DNA of 64,000 nucleotides from Cellulophaga sp. 20_2_10. GTDB lineage: Bacteria; Bacteroidota; Bacteroidia; Flavobacteriales; Flavobacteriaceae. Each line of letters opens with the position of its first letter. The first letter of the stretch is position 1. Of this stretch, positions 1-8,622 are shown one piece after another. The stretch is taken from contig NZ_JAMCOJ010000002.1 of NCBI RefSeq assembly GCF_023476645.1, forward strand, positions 499,929-563,928, in the 5' to 3' direction. The notes below the pieces were generated by a model that searched no databases, had not been told where the DNA came from, and was given only the letters and a program-made list of their open reading frames with translations. A program made the translations under genes and the position numbers.

Positions 1-1707
1 GTTTTTCATTCCTGTTCAGATTATCTAGAAGAAACCAACCCTAATTTTTTGTCTTCAGATACATATTGGAGAACATTAGAGGAATCAGAATCTAACCTTA
101 CATCTGTATATGGCGGTATGTTAGATCATTTTATATTAGATTTAGAAGAAGAGTTTTACCGTACAGATTTGGCACATCCAGGGCCTAGAAATAACCCAAC
201 AGGTGCTTATTTACCTTGGTACCAACACCGTCTAACTTTTGATAATTCTATTGTGCAAAAAAGATGGGATTCTAAATACAGAGTAATTTGGAGAGCTAAC
301 CAAGTTATAGAAGGTTTAAATTCTATGACAGATGATCTTAAATCTAAACAAAGATGGACAGAGCAAATGGCACAAGCTCGTTTTTTTAGAGGTTTAATGC
401 ATTTTTATTTGCACTCAACTTTTAATGAAGGGAAAATAATTATTAGAGAGTCGGTTCCAAAATCAACAGCAGATTACTCTAAAGCTCTGTCTACATCAGA
501 AGAAGTTATAGCATTTTTTACTGAAGATTTAGAGTATGCTTATAATAATTTACCATTGCAAATGAAACCTATTTCTAGGGTAGATGCAGGTGCTGCAGCA
601 GTAATTTTAGGAACTAGTTATTTGTATAGAGGTGAGTATGATAAAGCTAGTACATATTTTAATGATGTTATTAACAATGTAAAAGGCGATTATGGCTATG
701 AGCTGGAGCAAGATGTTTCTAAAATGTTTACTACTGCTGGGGAGTTTAACTCAGAATCTATTTTTGAAATTAACTACGGCAACGATCAACAATTAGAAGA
801 TGGCTTTTTTAATGAGGAATCATTTAATAACAGGTTAGCACGTAGATCTGCACCAACGGCTAAACACGCAGAAGAAAAATTAGCTATAGGCGGACAAGCA
901 CAGTTGTTACCTTCTGCTTGGTTAACATATGCGTACTCTACAGAAGCTATGGATATGCAAGATCCTAGAAATTATGTAGATGGGGATATTTCGGGTATAC
1001 TTAGAACAATTCCATTACGTGGGGCGCAAACAATAGCCGTAGTAAATGATGAGATATCTGAATATTATAAATATACAGCTGCGCAGACAACAACTTTTGG
1101 TGGTACTAGATTTTCAAATTATAAAAAATATACCAATCACATAGGCCACGTAACAGAGTTTGAAACATCTACATCTCCTTGGAAATCTGGTAGAAACGTA
1201 GTTGTTAATCGTTTGTCTGGTGTGTATTTAATGCAAGCAGAATGTATGCTAAATACAGGTAATGTAGGTGGTGCATTAGACTTAGTAAACCAAATACGCC
1301 AACGTTGGGGATTACAATTATTAGGTATGCCAGATGGTAGTGCACACGATTTTGATGGTGTAACTTATTCATCTACTACATTAATGCAACATTTAATGTA
1401 TAAAGAATATCCTTTAGAGTTGTCTTTAGAAGGTTTTTCTACAAGAACAATAGATTTACGTCGTTGGGGAGTAACTTTAGAGAGGTTTCAAGATTTAAGT
1501 ACTCAAGTTTTTTCTGTAGGAGATTATACTTATACAAGAACAAATGGTAATGAGGCATTACGTAAGCAAAGTTTATTGCAAACAGGCAATGGACCTAAAA
1601 AATTCTCAGAATATACAGATGCGGCTGCGGCTTGGTCTGCAGGTGAAACTGGCTATTTTGAAATTCCACAAGGGGAAAGACTTAACAATAATAAGATTAA
1701 CGACTAA
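1..1707 (+). CDS. SusD/RagB-family nutrient-binding lipoprotein, 5' end cut by the window edge
   Basis: The reading frame is open from base 1, so the start codon lies outside the window. The first codons read V-F-H-S-C-S-D-Y-L-E-E, a lipobox with the lipidated Cys at bases 13-15; only the front of the signal peptide is missing. A TTG at base 49 could be mistaken for a start, but it lies inside the mature protein. The body has the SusD pattern: an early TPR-like helical part (W-R-A-N-Q-V-I-E-G, then A-R-F-F-R-G-L) and a C-terminal F-x-I-P-x-G-E-R-L-N-N-N end. SusD proteins sit on the cell surface and cap a SusC TonB-dependent porin to capture glycans. The SusC gene is expected just upstream, off the window. 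The next gene follows after 12 bases, so the two are likely cotranscribed. Confidence 0.95.
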   Translation, partial: VFHSCSDYLEETNPNFLSSDTYWRTLEESESNLTSVYGGMLDHFILDLEEEFYRTDLAHPGPRNNPTGAYLPWYQHRLTFDNSIVQKRWDSKYRVIWRANQVIEGLNSMTDDLKSKQRWTEQMAQARFFRGLMHFYLHSTFNEGKIIIRESVPKSTADYSKALSTSEEVIAFFTEDLEYAYNNLPLQMKPISRVDAGAAAVILGTSYLYRGEYDKASTYFNDVINNVKGDYGYELEQDVSKMFTTAGEFNSESIFEINYGNDQQLEDGFFNEESFNNRLARRSAPTAKHAEEKLAIGGQAQLLPSAWLTYAYSTEAMDMQDPRNYVDGDISGILRTIPLRGAQTIAVVNDEISEYYKYTAAQTTTFGGTRFSNYKKYTNHIGHVTEFETSTSPWKSGRNVVVNRLSGVYLMQAECMLNTGNVGGALDLVNQIRQRWGLQLLGMPDGSAHDFDGVTYSSTTLMQHLMYKEYPLELSLEGFSTRTIDLRRWGVTLERFQDLSTQVFSVGDYTYTRTNGNEALRKQSLLQTGNGPKKFSEYTDAAAAWSAGETGYFEIPQGERLNNNKIND

Positions 1708-1719
1708 AAACAGAACCAG

Positions 1720-2202
1720 ATGAAAACGATACATAATAAAATAAAATTTTGCTTAGCATTAGTTGTTCTGTTCTTTGCGTTTAGTTGTGAAGAAGAAGAT
1801 GATTATGAACCACCATATAATGATTTTTCTAGTCTTACTATTTGGACCTCTTTTGAATTTGATGACGAAGAACAAGAAATACAAGAAATTGTGGTAAATA
1901 AATACGTTGCCTTTAACGATATATCTAGAGGCTTGTTAAGTCATGAGTGGCAAATTGAAGATGGTATGCGGTATATGAATGGTAATTTTACAGCAGCAGA
2001 TACTTTAAACTATGCACGCTTTGTAAAATCTGGTGTAGGTAAAGTAACCTCAGACGAAGCAATCTATGTTCTTTTTGATGAGGTTGGAGAAAAAAATGTG
2101 AGACTCATAAATACCTATAAAGATTCTGTAGCAGAATCTGTAAAAGTAGATGATGTCTGGAAAGTAGATAAAACAATAACAGTTACTGTTTTAGAAGAAT
2201 AA
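1720..2202 (+). CDS. Small surface lipoprotein of the polysaccharide utilisation locus
   Basis: A 160-residue protein with a lipoprotein signal: basic start, hydrophobic stretch, then F-S-C with the lipidated Cys at residue 23, followed by an acidic run (E-E-E-D-D) as seen on surface-exported Bacteroidota lipoproteins. The remaining ~130 residues look like one beta-rich domain; the stretch S-H-E-W-Q-I-E-D-G near residue 73 resembles the core of PKD-like Ig folds. It starts 12 bases after the susD-like gene and ends at a strong terminator, so it belongs to the same transcript. Such small lipoproteins next to SusD are often accessory glycan-binding proteins; that role is inferred from position. 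I do not recognise a named family. Confidence 0.8.
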   Translation: MKTIHNKIKFCLALVVLFFAFSCEEEDDYEPPYNDFSSLTIWTSFEFDDEEQEIQEIVVNKYVAFNDISRGLLSHEWQIEDGMRYMNGNFTAADTLNYARFVKSGVGKVTSDEAIYVLFDEVGEKNVRLINTYKDSVAESVKVDDVWKVDKTITVTVLEE

Positions 2203-2210
2203 TTTATAAA

Positions 2211-2251
2211 GGTTCCGTTTCAATTTAATATTGAAATGGAATCTTTTTTTT
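2211..2251 (+). terminator. Rho-independent terminator after the susD-lipoprotein genes
   Basis: A 14 bp stem (2211-2224 with 2230-2243, including G-U pairs) with a 5-base loop is followed by eight T. It separates the SusD part of the locus from the two sulfatase genes, which therefore probably have their own promoter or depend on read-through. Confidence 0.85.
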
Positions 2252-2290
2252 AATAGAAATAAGCATAATTAATAGTAAAATTAACACCCT

Positions 2291-3856
2291 ATGAAAAAAA
2301 CTCTTAACCTGGTAGTACTTTCATTTGCATTAGTAGCATTTGGTTGCAAAGATAAACCTAAAGAAAAGCAAGAGGTTGCAGTAGAAGAAAGTAAAGACGT
2401 AAAACCTAATGTTGTTGTTATTTATTTAGATGACTTAGGGTATGGAGATATTAGCTCGTACGGAGCAACAGAATTAAGTACGCCAAATATAGATGCTTTA
2501 GCTTCTGGTGGCTTAAAGTTTACAAACGGTTATGCATCTTCTGCAACTTGTACTCCTAGTAGGTACGCGTTATTAACAGGTATGTATCCTTGGCGTAATA
2601 AAGATGCTAAAATACTACCGGGTACAGCACCATTGTTAATTAGTACAGAACAACAAACATTGCCTAAAATGCTTAAAAGTCAAGGATACCAAACAGCAAT
2701 AGTTGGTAAGTGGCATTTAGGGCTAGGAACAGGAACTGTAAATTGGAATGAGCGTGTTTCTCCAGGTCCTAATGAAGTTGGCTTTGATGAAGCTTACATA
2801 CTAGCTGCAACACAAGACCGCGTACCAACAGTTTATATAGACAATGGTAATGTTGTTGGTTTAGATCCTAAAGACCCAATAGAAGTAGATTATGAAACAA
2901 ATTTTGAGGGTGAACCTACGGCTATAGATAATCCAGAAATGGTAGATATGAAATGGCACCACGGACACAATAACAGTATTGTAAACGGTATTGGTAGAAT
3001 AGGGTTTATGAAAGGTGGCGATGCCGCTAAATGGAGTGATGTGGATATGGCAGATCATTTTTTAGCTAAAGCACAAGACTACGTAAAAACGCATAAAAAT
3101 TCTCCATTCTTTTTATACTATGCAATGCAACAGCCACACGTGCCACGTACACCACATCCTCGTTTTGCAGGCAAGTCTGGATTAGGTCCAAGAGGTGATG
3201 TTATTTTAGAAGCAGACTGGTGTATTGGCGAGTTTGTAAAAACATTAAAAGAAGAAGGTCTTTTAGAGAATACTTTAATTGTTTTTTCTAGTGATAATGG
3301 TCCTGTTTTAAATGATGGGTATTATGATGATGCTGTAGAAAAAATAGGAAAACACGATCCAAAAGGAGGTTTAAGAGGTGGTAAATACAGCTTGTTTGAG
3401 GCTGGTACACGTGTTCCTTTTATAACGTATTGGAAAAATCATATTAAACCTGGTGTATCTGATGCTATTGTTTGCCAAATGGATTTATTAGCTTCTTTAG
3501 CAGATTTAGTTGGTACAGAAGATAAGACTACAGACAGTAAAGATATTTTGGAAACGTTTTTAGGTAAAACGGATAAAGGAAGAGATAATTTGGTCATAGA
3601 GGCAACCTCAAGAACTGCGTTACGTAGTGGAGATTGGTTAATGATACCTCCTTACAAAGGAAAAGTATACCAAGAAAAAGTAGATATAGAAACAGGTAGT
3701 AGCCCAGATTTTCAATTGTACAATGTTAAAGAGGACAAGGGACAACAAAATAATCTTGCAAAATCTAAGCCTGAAAAATTGCAAGAAATGGTAGCTGAGT
3801 TTGAAGCTATTCGTGGTAAAAATTACAATAACATTCAGCAATTAAAACTTAGGTAA
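2291..3856 (+). CDS. Family S1 sulfatase (formylglycine type), lipoprotein
   Basis: A 521-residue enzyme that should remove sulfate esters from glycans outside the cytoplasm. The sulfatase signature C-T-P-S-R sits at residues 87-91; Cys87 would be oxidised to formylglycine by an anaerobic or aerobic maturase not present in this window. The metal-site pair D47-D48 (Y-L-D-D-L-G-Y-G-D), the G-K-W-H-L-G motif near residue 140 and S-D-N-G-P in the second half complete the alkaline-phosphatase-like active site. A lipobox (A-F-G-C, Cys19) predicts a membrane-anchored protein. It is followed after 23 bases by a second sulfatase, and both lie downstream of a SusD gene, which points to a sulfated polysaccharide as substrate. 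The exact S1 subfamily cannot be told by eye. Confidence 0.95.
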   Translation: MKKTLNLVVLSFALVAFGCKDKPKEKQEVAVEESKDVKPNVVVIYLDDLGYGDISSYGATELSTPNIDALASGGLKFTNGYASSATCTPSRYALLTGMYPWRNKDAKILPGTAPLLISTEQQTLPKMLKSQGYQTAIVGKWHLGLGTGTVNWNERVSPGPNEVGFDEAYILAATQDRVPTVYIDNGNVVGLDPKDPIEVDYETNFEGEPTAIDNPEMVDMKWHHGHNNSIVNGIGRIGFMKGGDAAKWSDVDMADHFLAKAQDYVKTHKNSPFFLYYAMQQPHVPRTPHPRFAGKSGLGPRGDVILEADWCIGEFVKTLKEEGLLENTLIVFSSDNGPVLNDGYYDDAVEKIGKHDPKGGLRGGKYSLFEAGTRVPFITYWKNHIKPGVSDAIVCQMDLLASLADLVGTEDKTTDSKDILETFLGKTDKGRDNLVIEATSRTALRSGDWLMIPPYKGKVYQEKVDIETGSSPDFQLYNVKEDKGQQNNLAKSKPEKLQEMVAEFEAIRGKNYNNIQQLKLR

Positions 3857-3879
3857 TTTATTATTTTTAATAATTTAGA

Positions 3880-5364
3880 ATGAAATTAATGAGATTTATA
3901 AAGACTAGCGTATATGTTGTTTCTACATCATTGCTTTTTTTAGCTTGTAAAGAAACAAAAAAGCAACCTGAAGCAACAGTTGTAAAAGAGGAAGTTGTAC
4001 AACCAAAGCCTAATATTATTTACATTCTAGCAGATGATTTGGGTTATGGCGACTTAAGTAGTTATGGTCAGGTAAACTTTAAAACACCAAACATAGATAA
4101 GTTAGCTGCCAGAGGTATAAAATTTACACAGCATTATACAGGTTCTGCGGTATGTGCACCGTCTAGATCTTCTTTAATGACTGGTTTACACACAGGGCAC
4201 ACGCCCATTAGAGGTAACAGAGAATTAAAGGGACAAGAAGGACAGGAGCCAATACCGGCTTCTAGTGTTACCATAGCAGAGGTTTTAAAAGACGCGGGCT
4301 ATACTAATGGCGCTTTTGGTAAATGGGGATTGGGTTTTATAGGTTCTACAGGAGATCCAATAAATCAGGGTTTTGATGCCTTTTATGGCTACAACTGTCA
4401 ACGTATGGCACACCGTTATTACCCCCCACATTTATGGAAGAACGATGAAAAAGTACTTTTAGAGGGTAATGATTATACCAATATGGTTACCTATGCACCA
4501 GATCTTATACAAGAGGAAACTTTAAAGTTTTTAGAAGATAATAAAGACAAACCATTTTTTGCTTACGTGCCTTTGGTTTTGCCTCATGCAGAGTTAATGG
4601 CGCCTAAAGATTCTATTTTTAAAAAGTACGATGGTAAGTTTAAAGAAGTACCACATACAACTAAAGAAAGTTACACGTCAGATTATGGGCCAGATATTAA
4701 CCCAGCCGAATACAGCTCACAAGACAAGCCATATGCAATGTATGCATCTATGGTAGACAGGTTAGATGTGTATGTAGGGCAAATTGTAGCTAAGGTTGAA
4801 GAACTAGGCATTGCAGACAATACAATTATTATGTTTGCTAGCGATAACGGACCACATAAAGAAGGTGGTGCAAGTCCGGCTTATTTTAATAGTGGAGGCG
4901 GATTAAAAGGACAAAAAAGAGATTTGTATGAAGGTGGTATACGTACCCCTTTTATAGCAGTTTGGCCTAACAAAATTAAAGCAGGTACTACTACAAATAT
5001 GGTTTCTGCTTTTTGGGATATTTTACCAACGGTAGCAGATATTACAGAAACTACAATTCCGGTTGCTGTAGATGGAGTGTCATTAGTACCAACTTTACTA
5101 GGCCAAGGCGAGCAAAAACAGCACGATTATCTGTATTGGGAATTTAATATTCAAAAAGGTAGAAAAGCAGTTAGAAAAGGCGATTGGAAAGGAGTTTGGT
5201 ATAAAATGAATGCAGCAAAACAAGGAAAGTTTGAACTGTATAATTTAGCTAAAGACCCTAAAGAAGAACACAATGTTGCTTCTGCAAACTTAAATACAGT
5301 AGCAGAATTAAAACAAATAATGAAAGATTCCCATTCCGAGTCTGAGTTATTTCCGTTTGAGTAA
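3880..5364 (+). CDS. Second family S1 sulfatase, lipoprotein
   Basis: A 494-residue sulfatase. The formylglycine motif is C-A-P-S-R with Cys92, and the metal-site Asp pair is at residues 52-53 (I-L-A-D-D-L-G-Y-G-D). G-K-W-G-L-G replaces the usual G-K-W-H-L-G, and S-D-N-G-P-H is in the second half. The signal ends in L-A-C with lipidated Cys23. It differs clearly from the preceding sulfatase in both active-site contexts, so the two likely attack different sulfate positions or different steps of the same glycan (inference). It is cotranscribed with the first sulfatase (23-base gap) and ends in a convergent terminator shared with lacI. The Gly in place of His in the W-x-L-G motif is compatible with some S1 subfamilies, but I cannot assign which. 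Confidence 0.95.
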   Translation: MKLMRFIKTSVYVVSTSLLFLACKETKKQPEATVVKEEVVQPKPNIIYILADDLGYGDLSSYGQVNFKTPNIDKLAARGIKFTQHYTGSAVCAPSRSSLMTGLHTGHTPIRGNRELKGQEGQEPIPASSVTIAEVLKDAGYTNGAFGKWGLGFIGSTGDPINQGFDAFYGYNCQRMAHRYYPPHLWKNDEKVLLEGNDYTNMVTYAPDLIQEETLKFLEDNKDKPFFAYVPLVLPHAELMAPKDSIFKKYDGKFKEVPHTTKESYTSDYGPDINPAEYSSQDKPYAMYASMVDRLDVYVGQIVAKVEELGIADNTIIMFASDNGPHKEGGASPAYFNSGGGLKGQKRDLYEGGIRTPFIAVWPNKIKAGTTTNMVSAFWDILPTVADITETTIPVAVDGVSLVPTLLGQGEQKQHDYLYWEFNIQKGRKAVRKGDWKGVWYKMNAAKQGKFELYNLAKDPKEEHNVASANLNTVAELKQIMKDSHSESELFPFE

Positions 5365-5383
5365 ATTCTATTTTTAATACATT

Positions 5384-5413
5384 AAAAAGTCGTGCTTTGT
5401 AGCACGACTTTTT
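5384..5413. terminator. Bidirectional terminator between the sulfatase and lacI genes
   Basis: A perfect 13 bp inverted repeat (5384-5396 with 5401-5413, loop TTGT). The outer five base pairs are A-T, giving a T run on either strand, so it can stop transcription from both convergent genes. Confidence 0.9.
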
Positions 5414-5434
5414 GTTTATATATATTGTTTTTAT

Positions 5435-6448
5435 TTAAGACGATTCTCTAACAATAAGCTTAGCCTCTAATATCTTTTTATTTAATTGCTGAGTAGTTGT
5501 TTTTTTATCTGCATACTCTAAAAAAGTCTCAGCTGCTAGTTTACCAATTTCGGCACTATGTTGGTCTACTGTAGTAATGGTTGGTGTAACCATTGTAGTA
5601 AAGGGTTCGTTACCAAAACCAACAAGCGCAATAGTTTTGGGCACAGCAATATTTTCTTCCTTTAAAATTTGTAGAGCACCAAGAGCAGCATAATCACTAG
5701 CAGCATAAATAGCATCTGGTGGGTTTTTAAGAGCTAGTAACTTTTTCATTTGCGTTCTACCATCTTCAATAGTAAGGTTACTTTCGCTTACATACTCATC
5801 AACCAAAGTAAAGCTGTGCTTTTGCAGTGCATCAACATAACCTCTAATTCTATTGTTGAAAATACGCGTATGTTTAAATCCGCCTATATGAGCAATGTTT
5901 TTTCGTCCTTGTTCTACCAAATGTTCTACAATCATATGGCTACTATCATAATCGTTAATACCAATATAATCTACATTTAAATCGTTTTCACCTCTATCAA
6001 ACAAAATAAGCGGAATGCCTTTTGACTTTATTTTTTCAAAATAATCTAAATCAACAGTTTCATTTGCCATAGACGCAATAATGCCATCTACCTGCGTAAA
6101 AAGCAACGTATCTATATTGTTACATTCTTTGGTGTAAGACTCGTTAGATTGGGTTACAATTACATTGTAGCCCTTACTGTTTAAAACCTCTTCTATGTTT
6201 TGTAAAACCGATGAAAAATAAGAACTATTTGTACTTGGTACCATAACACCAACCAGGTTACTTTTACCACTACGTAAGGCGCTAGCAAGGTTATTTGGCT
6301 GGTAATCTAAATCTTTTGCTATTTTTTTTACAGCGTCTTTTGTCTTTGTACTAATTCTAGAATCGTTACGTAATGCTTTAGAAACTGCAGCAGTAGATAT
6401 GTTTAACTTAACAGCAATATCTTTAAGAGTGGTTTTTTTGTTTGACAA
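5435..6448 (-). CDS. LacI/GalR-family transcriptional repressor of the uronate/KDG genes
   Basis: 337 residues. The N-terminus has the LacI helix-turn-helix (T-L-K-D-I-A-V-K-L-N-I-S at residues 7-18, then A-A-V-S-K-A-L-R) and the hinge Y-Q-P-N-N-L-A-S-A-L-R. From about residue 60 it is a periplasmic-binding-protein-like sugar sensor ending in I-V-R-E-S-S. It is divergent from kdgK, and two identical palindromic sites with a central CG step, typical of LacI operators, lie in the gap. One covers its own predicted transcription start; the other sits just before kdgK. It is therefore likely to repress itself and the KDG kinase/aldolase genes until a sugar-acid intermediate binds. Ligand identity (for example KDG or a uronate) is inferred from the neighbours only. 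Confidence 0.93.
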   Translation of the reverse strand: MSNKKTTLKDIAVKLNISTAAVSKALRNDSRISTKTKDAVKKIAKDLDYQPNNLASALRSGKSNLVGVMVPSTNSSYFSSVLQNIEEVLNSKGYNVIVTQSNESYTKECNNIDTLLFTQVDGIIASMANETVDLDYFEKIKSKGIPLILFDRGENDLNVDYIGINDYDSSHMIVEHLVEQGRKNIAHIGGFKHTRIFNNRIRGYVDALQKHSFTLVDEYVSESNLTIEDGRTQMKKLLALKNPPDAIYAASDYAALGALQILKEENIAVPKTIALVGFGNEPFTTMVTPTITTVDQHSAEIGKLAAETFLEYADKKTTTQQLNKKILEAKLIVRESS

Positions 6449-6461
6449 TTTTTAATATATT

Positions 6462-6480
6462 TGCTTAATCGATTAACCAA
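6462..6480. promoter_or_regulatory. LacI-type operator O1, over the lacI start site
   Basis: Nineteen bases identical to the copy at 6553-6571. The core TTAATCGATTAA is a perfect 12 bp palindrome with a central CG, and matching pairs continue outside it after one mismatch. It overlaps the -7 element and expected start site of the lacI promoter on the minus strand, which is the geometry of autorepression. Confidence 0.8.
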
Positions 6481-6507
6481 AAGTATTAAAAATACAATTA
6501 CAATCAA
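6478..6507 (-). promoter_or_regulatory. lacI promoter (Bacteroidota type)
   Basis: On the minus strand a TTG (6507-6505) is followed after 19 bases by TACTTTTG (6485-6478), a full match to the TTG / TAnnTTTG pattern. The predicted start lies near 6470, inside operator O1. Confidence 0.65.
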
Positions 6508-6552
6508 AGCTATTGTTGTTTACAACGCGGTTTTGATTTTATTTTAACGCAG

Positions 6553-6571
6553 TGCTTAATCGATTAACCAA
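6553..6571. promoter_or_regulatory. LacI-type operator O2, in front of kdgK
   Basis: Identical over 19 bases to the site at 6462-6480, 91 bp away centre to centre, and ending 28 bases before the kdgK ATG. A binding site here would block kdgK transcription. No good TAnnTTTG box is seen for kdgK; TATTTTAA at 6540-6547 with a TTG 21 bases upstream is a weak candidate. Confidence 0.8.
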
Positions 6572-6599
6572 TGCCTATTTTAATTAAAATGTATTAAAA

Positions 6600-7622
6600 A
6601 TGAAGAAAGTTGTAACCTTTGGGGAAATAATGTTGCGTTTATCTACAGATAGACATTTACGCTTTTCACAAGCCAATAATTTTACAGCTACGTATGGAGG
6701 GGGAGAATTTAACGTTGCAGTTTCTTTGGCAAACTATGGCTTAGAGGCCGAGTTTGTAACACGATTACCAGACAACGATTTAGGTAGAACAGCCTTAATG
6801 GAAATTAAAAAAAGAAACGTACTGGCAAACAACGTTGCCTTTGGAGGCGATAGGTTAGGAGTCTATTTTCTAGAAACAGGAGCAGGTACAAGAGGCAGTA
6901 AAGTAGTGTACGACAGGGCAAATAGTGCAATGGCAACAATACAAACGGGTACAATAGATTGGGAAAAGGTATTTAAAGATACGGCCGTTTTTCATTGGAG
7001 TGGTGTTACGCCAGCAATTTCTCAAGACGCAGCAGATGTTTGTTTAGAGGCTGTTAAAGTTGCAAGTAAAATGGGGGTATTTATTACATCTGACTTAAAT
7101 TATAGATCCAAGTTGTGGCAATACGGTAAAGAGCCAAAAGATATTATGCCAGAATTATTATCTTACAGTAATGTAATATTGGGAGATTTAGATACCGCCT
7201 TCTTTATGTCGGGCCAGCCTACTGTGGAGCCCAATTATCAAAAAAGAGCAACCCTACCAGAGTTGTATAACAAGTTATTTAAATTGTATCCTAAATTGGA
7301 GAAGGCAGCAACAACATTACGTTATTCTATAAGTGCGTCTCACCAACAAATAGGTGGTATTTTATATGACGGTACAGAGTTATTTGGTGCAGTTGTAAAA
7401 GATGTTACACCTGTTGTAGACAGGGTTGGTAGCGGAGATGCTTTTATGGGAGGCTTAATTTATGGTTTGTTAAATACAGAGTATACACCACAACAAGCAG
7501 TAGATTTTGCAGTAGCAGCTTGTTGTTTAAAACATACAGTATCTGGTGATATTAACTTGGTAACAGTAGAAGAAGTAGAAAAATTAATGCAAGGAGATGC
7601 TTCTGGCAAAGTAGCTAGGTAA
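6600..7622 (+). CDS. kdgK: 2-keto-3-deoxygluconate kinase (PfkB family)
   Basis: 340 residues of the PfkB/ribokinase fold. The N-terminal F-G-E-I-M-L-R-L and Y-G-G-G-E-F-N-V-A motifs are those of KDG kinases, and the C-terminal PfkB signature D-R-V-G-S-G-D-A-F starts at residue 274 with the catalytic base Asp280. It would phosphorylate 2-keto-3-deoxy-D-gluconate to KDPG, the substrate of the aldolase encoded 42 bases downstream. This is the end of uronate breakdown (alginate, pectin, ulvan and similar). Specificity for KDG over the galacto form is inferred from the partner gene and family resemblance. It is preceded by a LacI-type operator and divergent from the repressor gene, so expression is probably induced by the locus substrate. 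Confidence 0.9.
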   Translation: MKKVVTFGEIMLRLSTDRHLRFSQANNFTATYGGGEFNVAVSLANYGLEAEFVTRLPDNDLGRTALMEIKKRNVLANNVAFGGDRLGVYFLETGAGTRGSKVVYDRANSAMATIQTGTIDWEKVFKDTAVFHWSGVTPAISQDAADVCLEAVKVASKMGVFITSDLNYRSKLWQYGKEPKDIMPELLSYSNVILGDLDTAFFMSGQPTVEPNYQKRATLPELYNKLFKLYPKLEKAATTLRYSISASHQQIGGILYDGTELFGAVVKDVTPVVDRVGSGDAFMGGLIYGLLNTEYTPQQAVDFAVAACCLKHTVSGDINLVTVEEVEKLMQGDASGKVAR

Positions 7623-7664
7623 CTTGTAAATTAGTAAAATAAATAAAATACAGTACATACAATT

Positions 7665-8336
7665 ATGGCACAATATACTAGAATAGAAGTTTTTAATAAG
7701 ATGAATGAAACAGGGTTAGTACCCTTATTTTATCATTCTGATATAGAAATAGCAAAGAATATTTTAAAAGCGTGTTATAACGGTGGTGCAACATTAATGG
7801 AGTTTACTGCTCGTGGCGACTTTGCTTTTGAGGTATTTTCTGAGTTAAACAAATACGCTATAAAAGAATTGCCAGGTATGGCATTAGGAGTAGGTTCTGT
7901 AACAGATGCCGCTGCTGCTTCTATGTATATGCAAATGGGTGCTAATTTTATAGTAACTCCATCTTTTAGAGAAGATATTGCCATAGTTTGTAACAGACGT
8001 AAAGTACTATGGTCTCCTGGATGTGGCTCTTTAAAAGAAATAAACACGGCTGAAGAATTAGGCTGTGAGGTGGTAAAATTGTTTCCAGGGGCTACCTATG
8101 GAGCAGATTTTGTAAAAGCCATAAAAGGGCCACAACCGTGGACAAGTGTAATGCCAACAGGTGGCGTAACCACAGAAGAAGATAATTTAGCAATGTGGTT
8201 TAACGCAGGTGTAACTTGTGTGGGCATAGGCTCTAAATTAATAAGTAAAGACATTATAGCTAATAAAGATTACAATATTTTGGAGACTACAGTACAGCAA
8301 ACAATTGCAGTTATAAAAAAACTGAAACAAAAATAA
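7665..8336 (+). CDS. eda: KDPG/KHG aldolase (bifunctional 4-hydroxy-2-oxoglutarate aldolase type)
   Basis: 223 residues, a class I aldolase TIM barrel. The Schiff-base Lys is K138 in V-K-L-F-P-G; other family blocks are S-P-G-C-G-S-L near residue 117 and M-P-T-G-G-V-T followed by G-V-T-C-V-G-I-G-S-K-L near the end. It splits 2-keto-3-deoxy-6-phosphogluconate into pyruvate and glyceraldehyde-3-phosphate, completing the pathway begun by the kinase upstream. It forms a two-gene operon with kdgK and is closed by the first copy of a duplicated terminator. It is slightly longer than the ~213 residues usual in enterobacteria, through its ends only. Confidence 0.92.
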   Translation: MAQYTRIEVFNKMNETGLVPLFYHSDIEIAKNILKACYNGGATLMEFTARGDFAFEVFSELNKYAIKELPGMALGVGSVTDAAAASMYMQMGANFIVTPSFREDIAIVCNRRKVLWSPGCGSLKEINTAEELGCEVVKLFPGATYGADFVKAIKGPQPWTSVMPTGGVTTEEDNLAMWFNAGVTCVGIGSKLISKDIIANKDYNILETTVQQTIAVIKKLKQK

Positions 8337-8348
8337 TAAAGGCCCTTT

Positions 8349-8525
8349 TAGGGTTATACTAGACACAACCAACAGGCCATATTCATTTTTTTAATGGGTA
8401 TGGTTTTTTTAAGTCTAAAAGTTAATAGTGTTTTACACTTTAAGTAGCTATAGCTACCATTTATACTTTAATACGGTATAGTTATACAATTAAAAGTTTA
8501 TGAGCTTAAAATAGTTCTAAATTGT
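8349..8525. repeat. Direct repeat copy 1 (terminator plus downstream intergenic DNA)
   Basis: The first 63 bases (8349-8411) match 9068-9130 with one mismatch. Beyond that, islands still align at the same offset (8455-8467 with 9174-9186; 8508-8525 with 9228-9245, 17 of 18). The two copies therefore look like a diverged duplication of about 177 bp that flanks the broken gene at 8623-9063. Confidence 0.8.
8379..8410 (+). terminator. Terminator after eda (within repeat copy 1)
   Basis: A 10 bp stem with two G-U pairs (CCATATTCAT with ATGGGTATGG), a T-rich loop and seven T after it. It closes the kdgK-eda operon. The same structure is repeated at 9098-9129. Confidence 0.75.
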
Positions 8526-8622
8526 AATTGTAAAAGCTTAAATTAAAATGTGTTTTAAAACATAGAAATTAGATCGTGGTATTAAAGTTGAATAAATAAT
8601 TAAAACCATAAAAACCTTTATA

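Noticed and set aside
49..51. TTG as the start of the SusD-like gene
   Set aside because: The frame is open to base 1 and encodes a lipobox Cys at 13-15, so the real start is outside the window.
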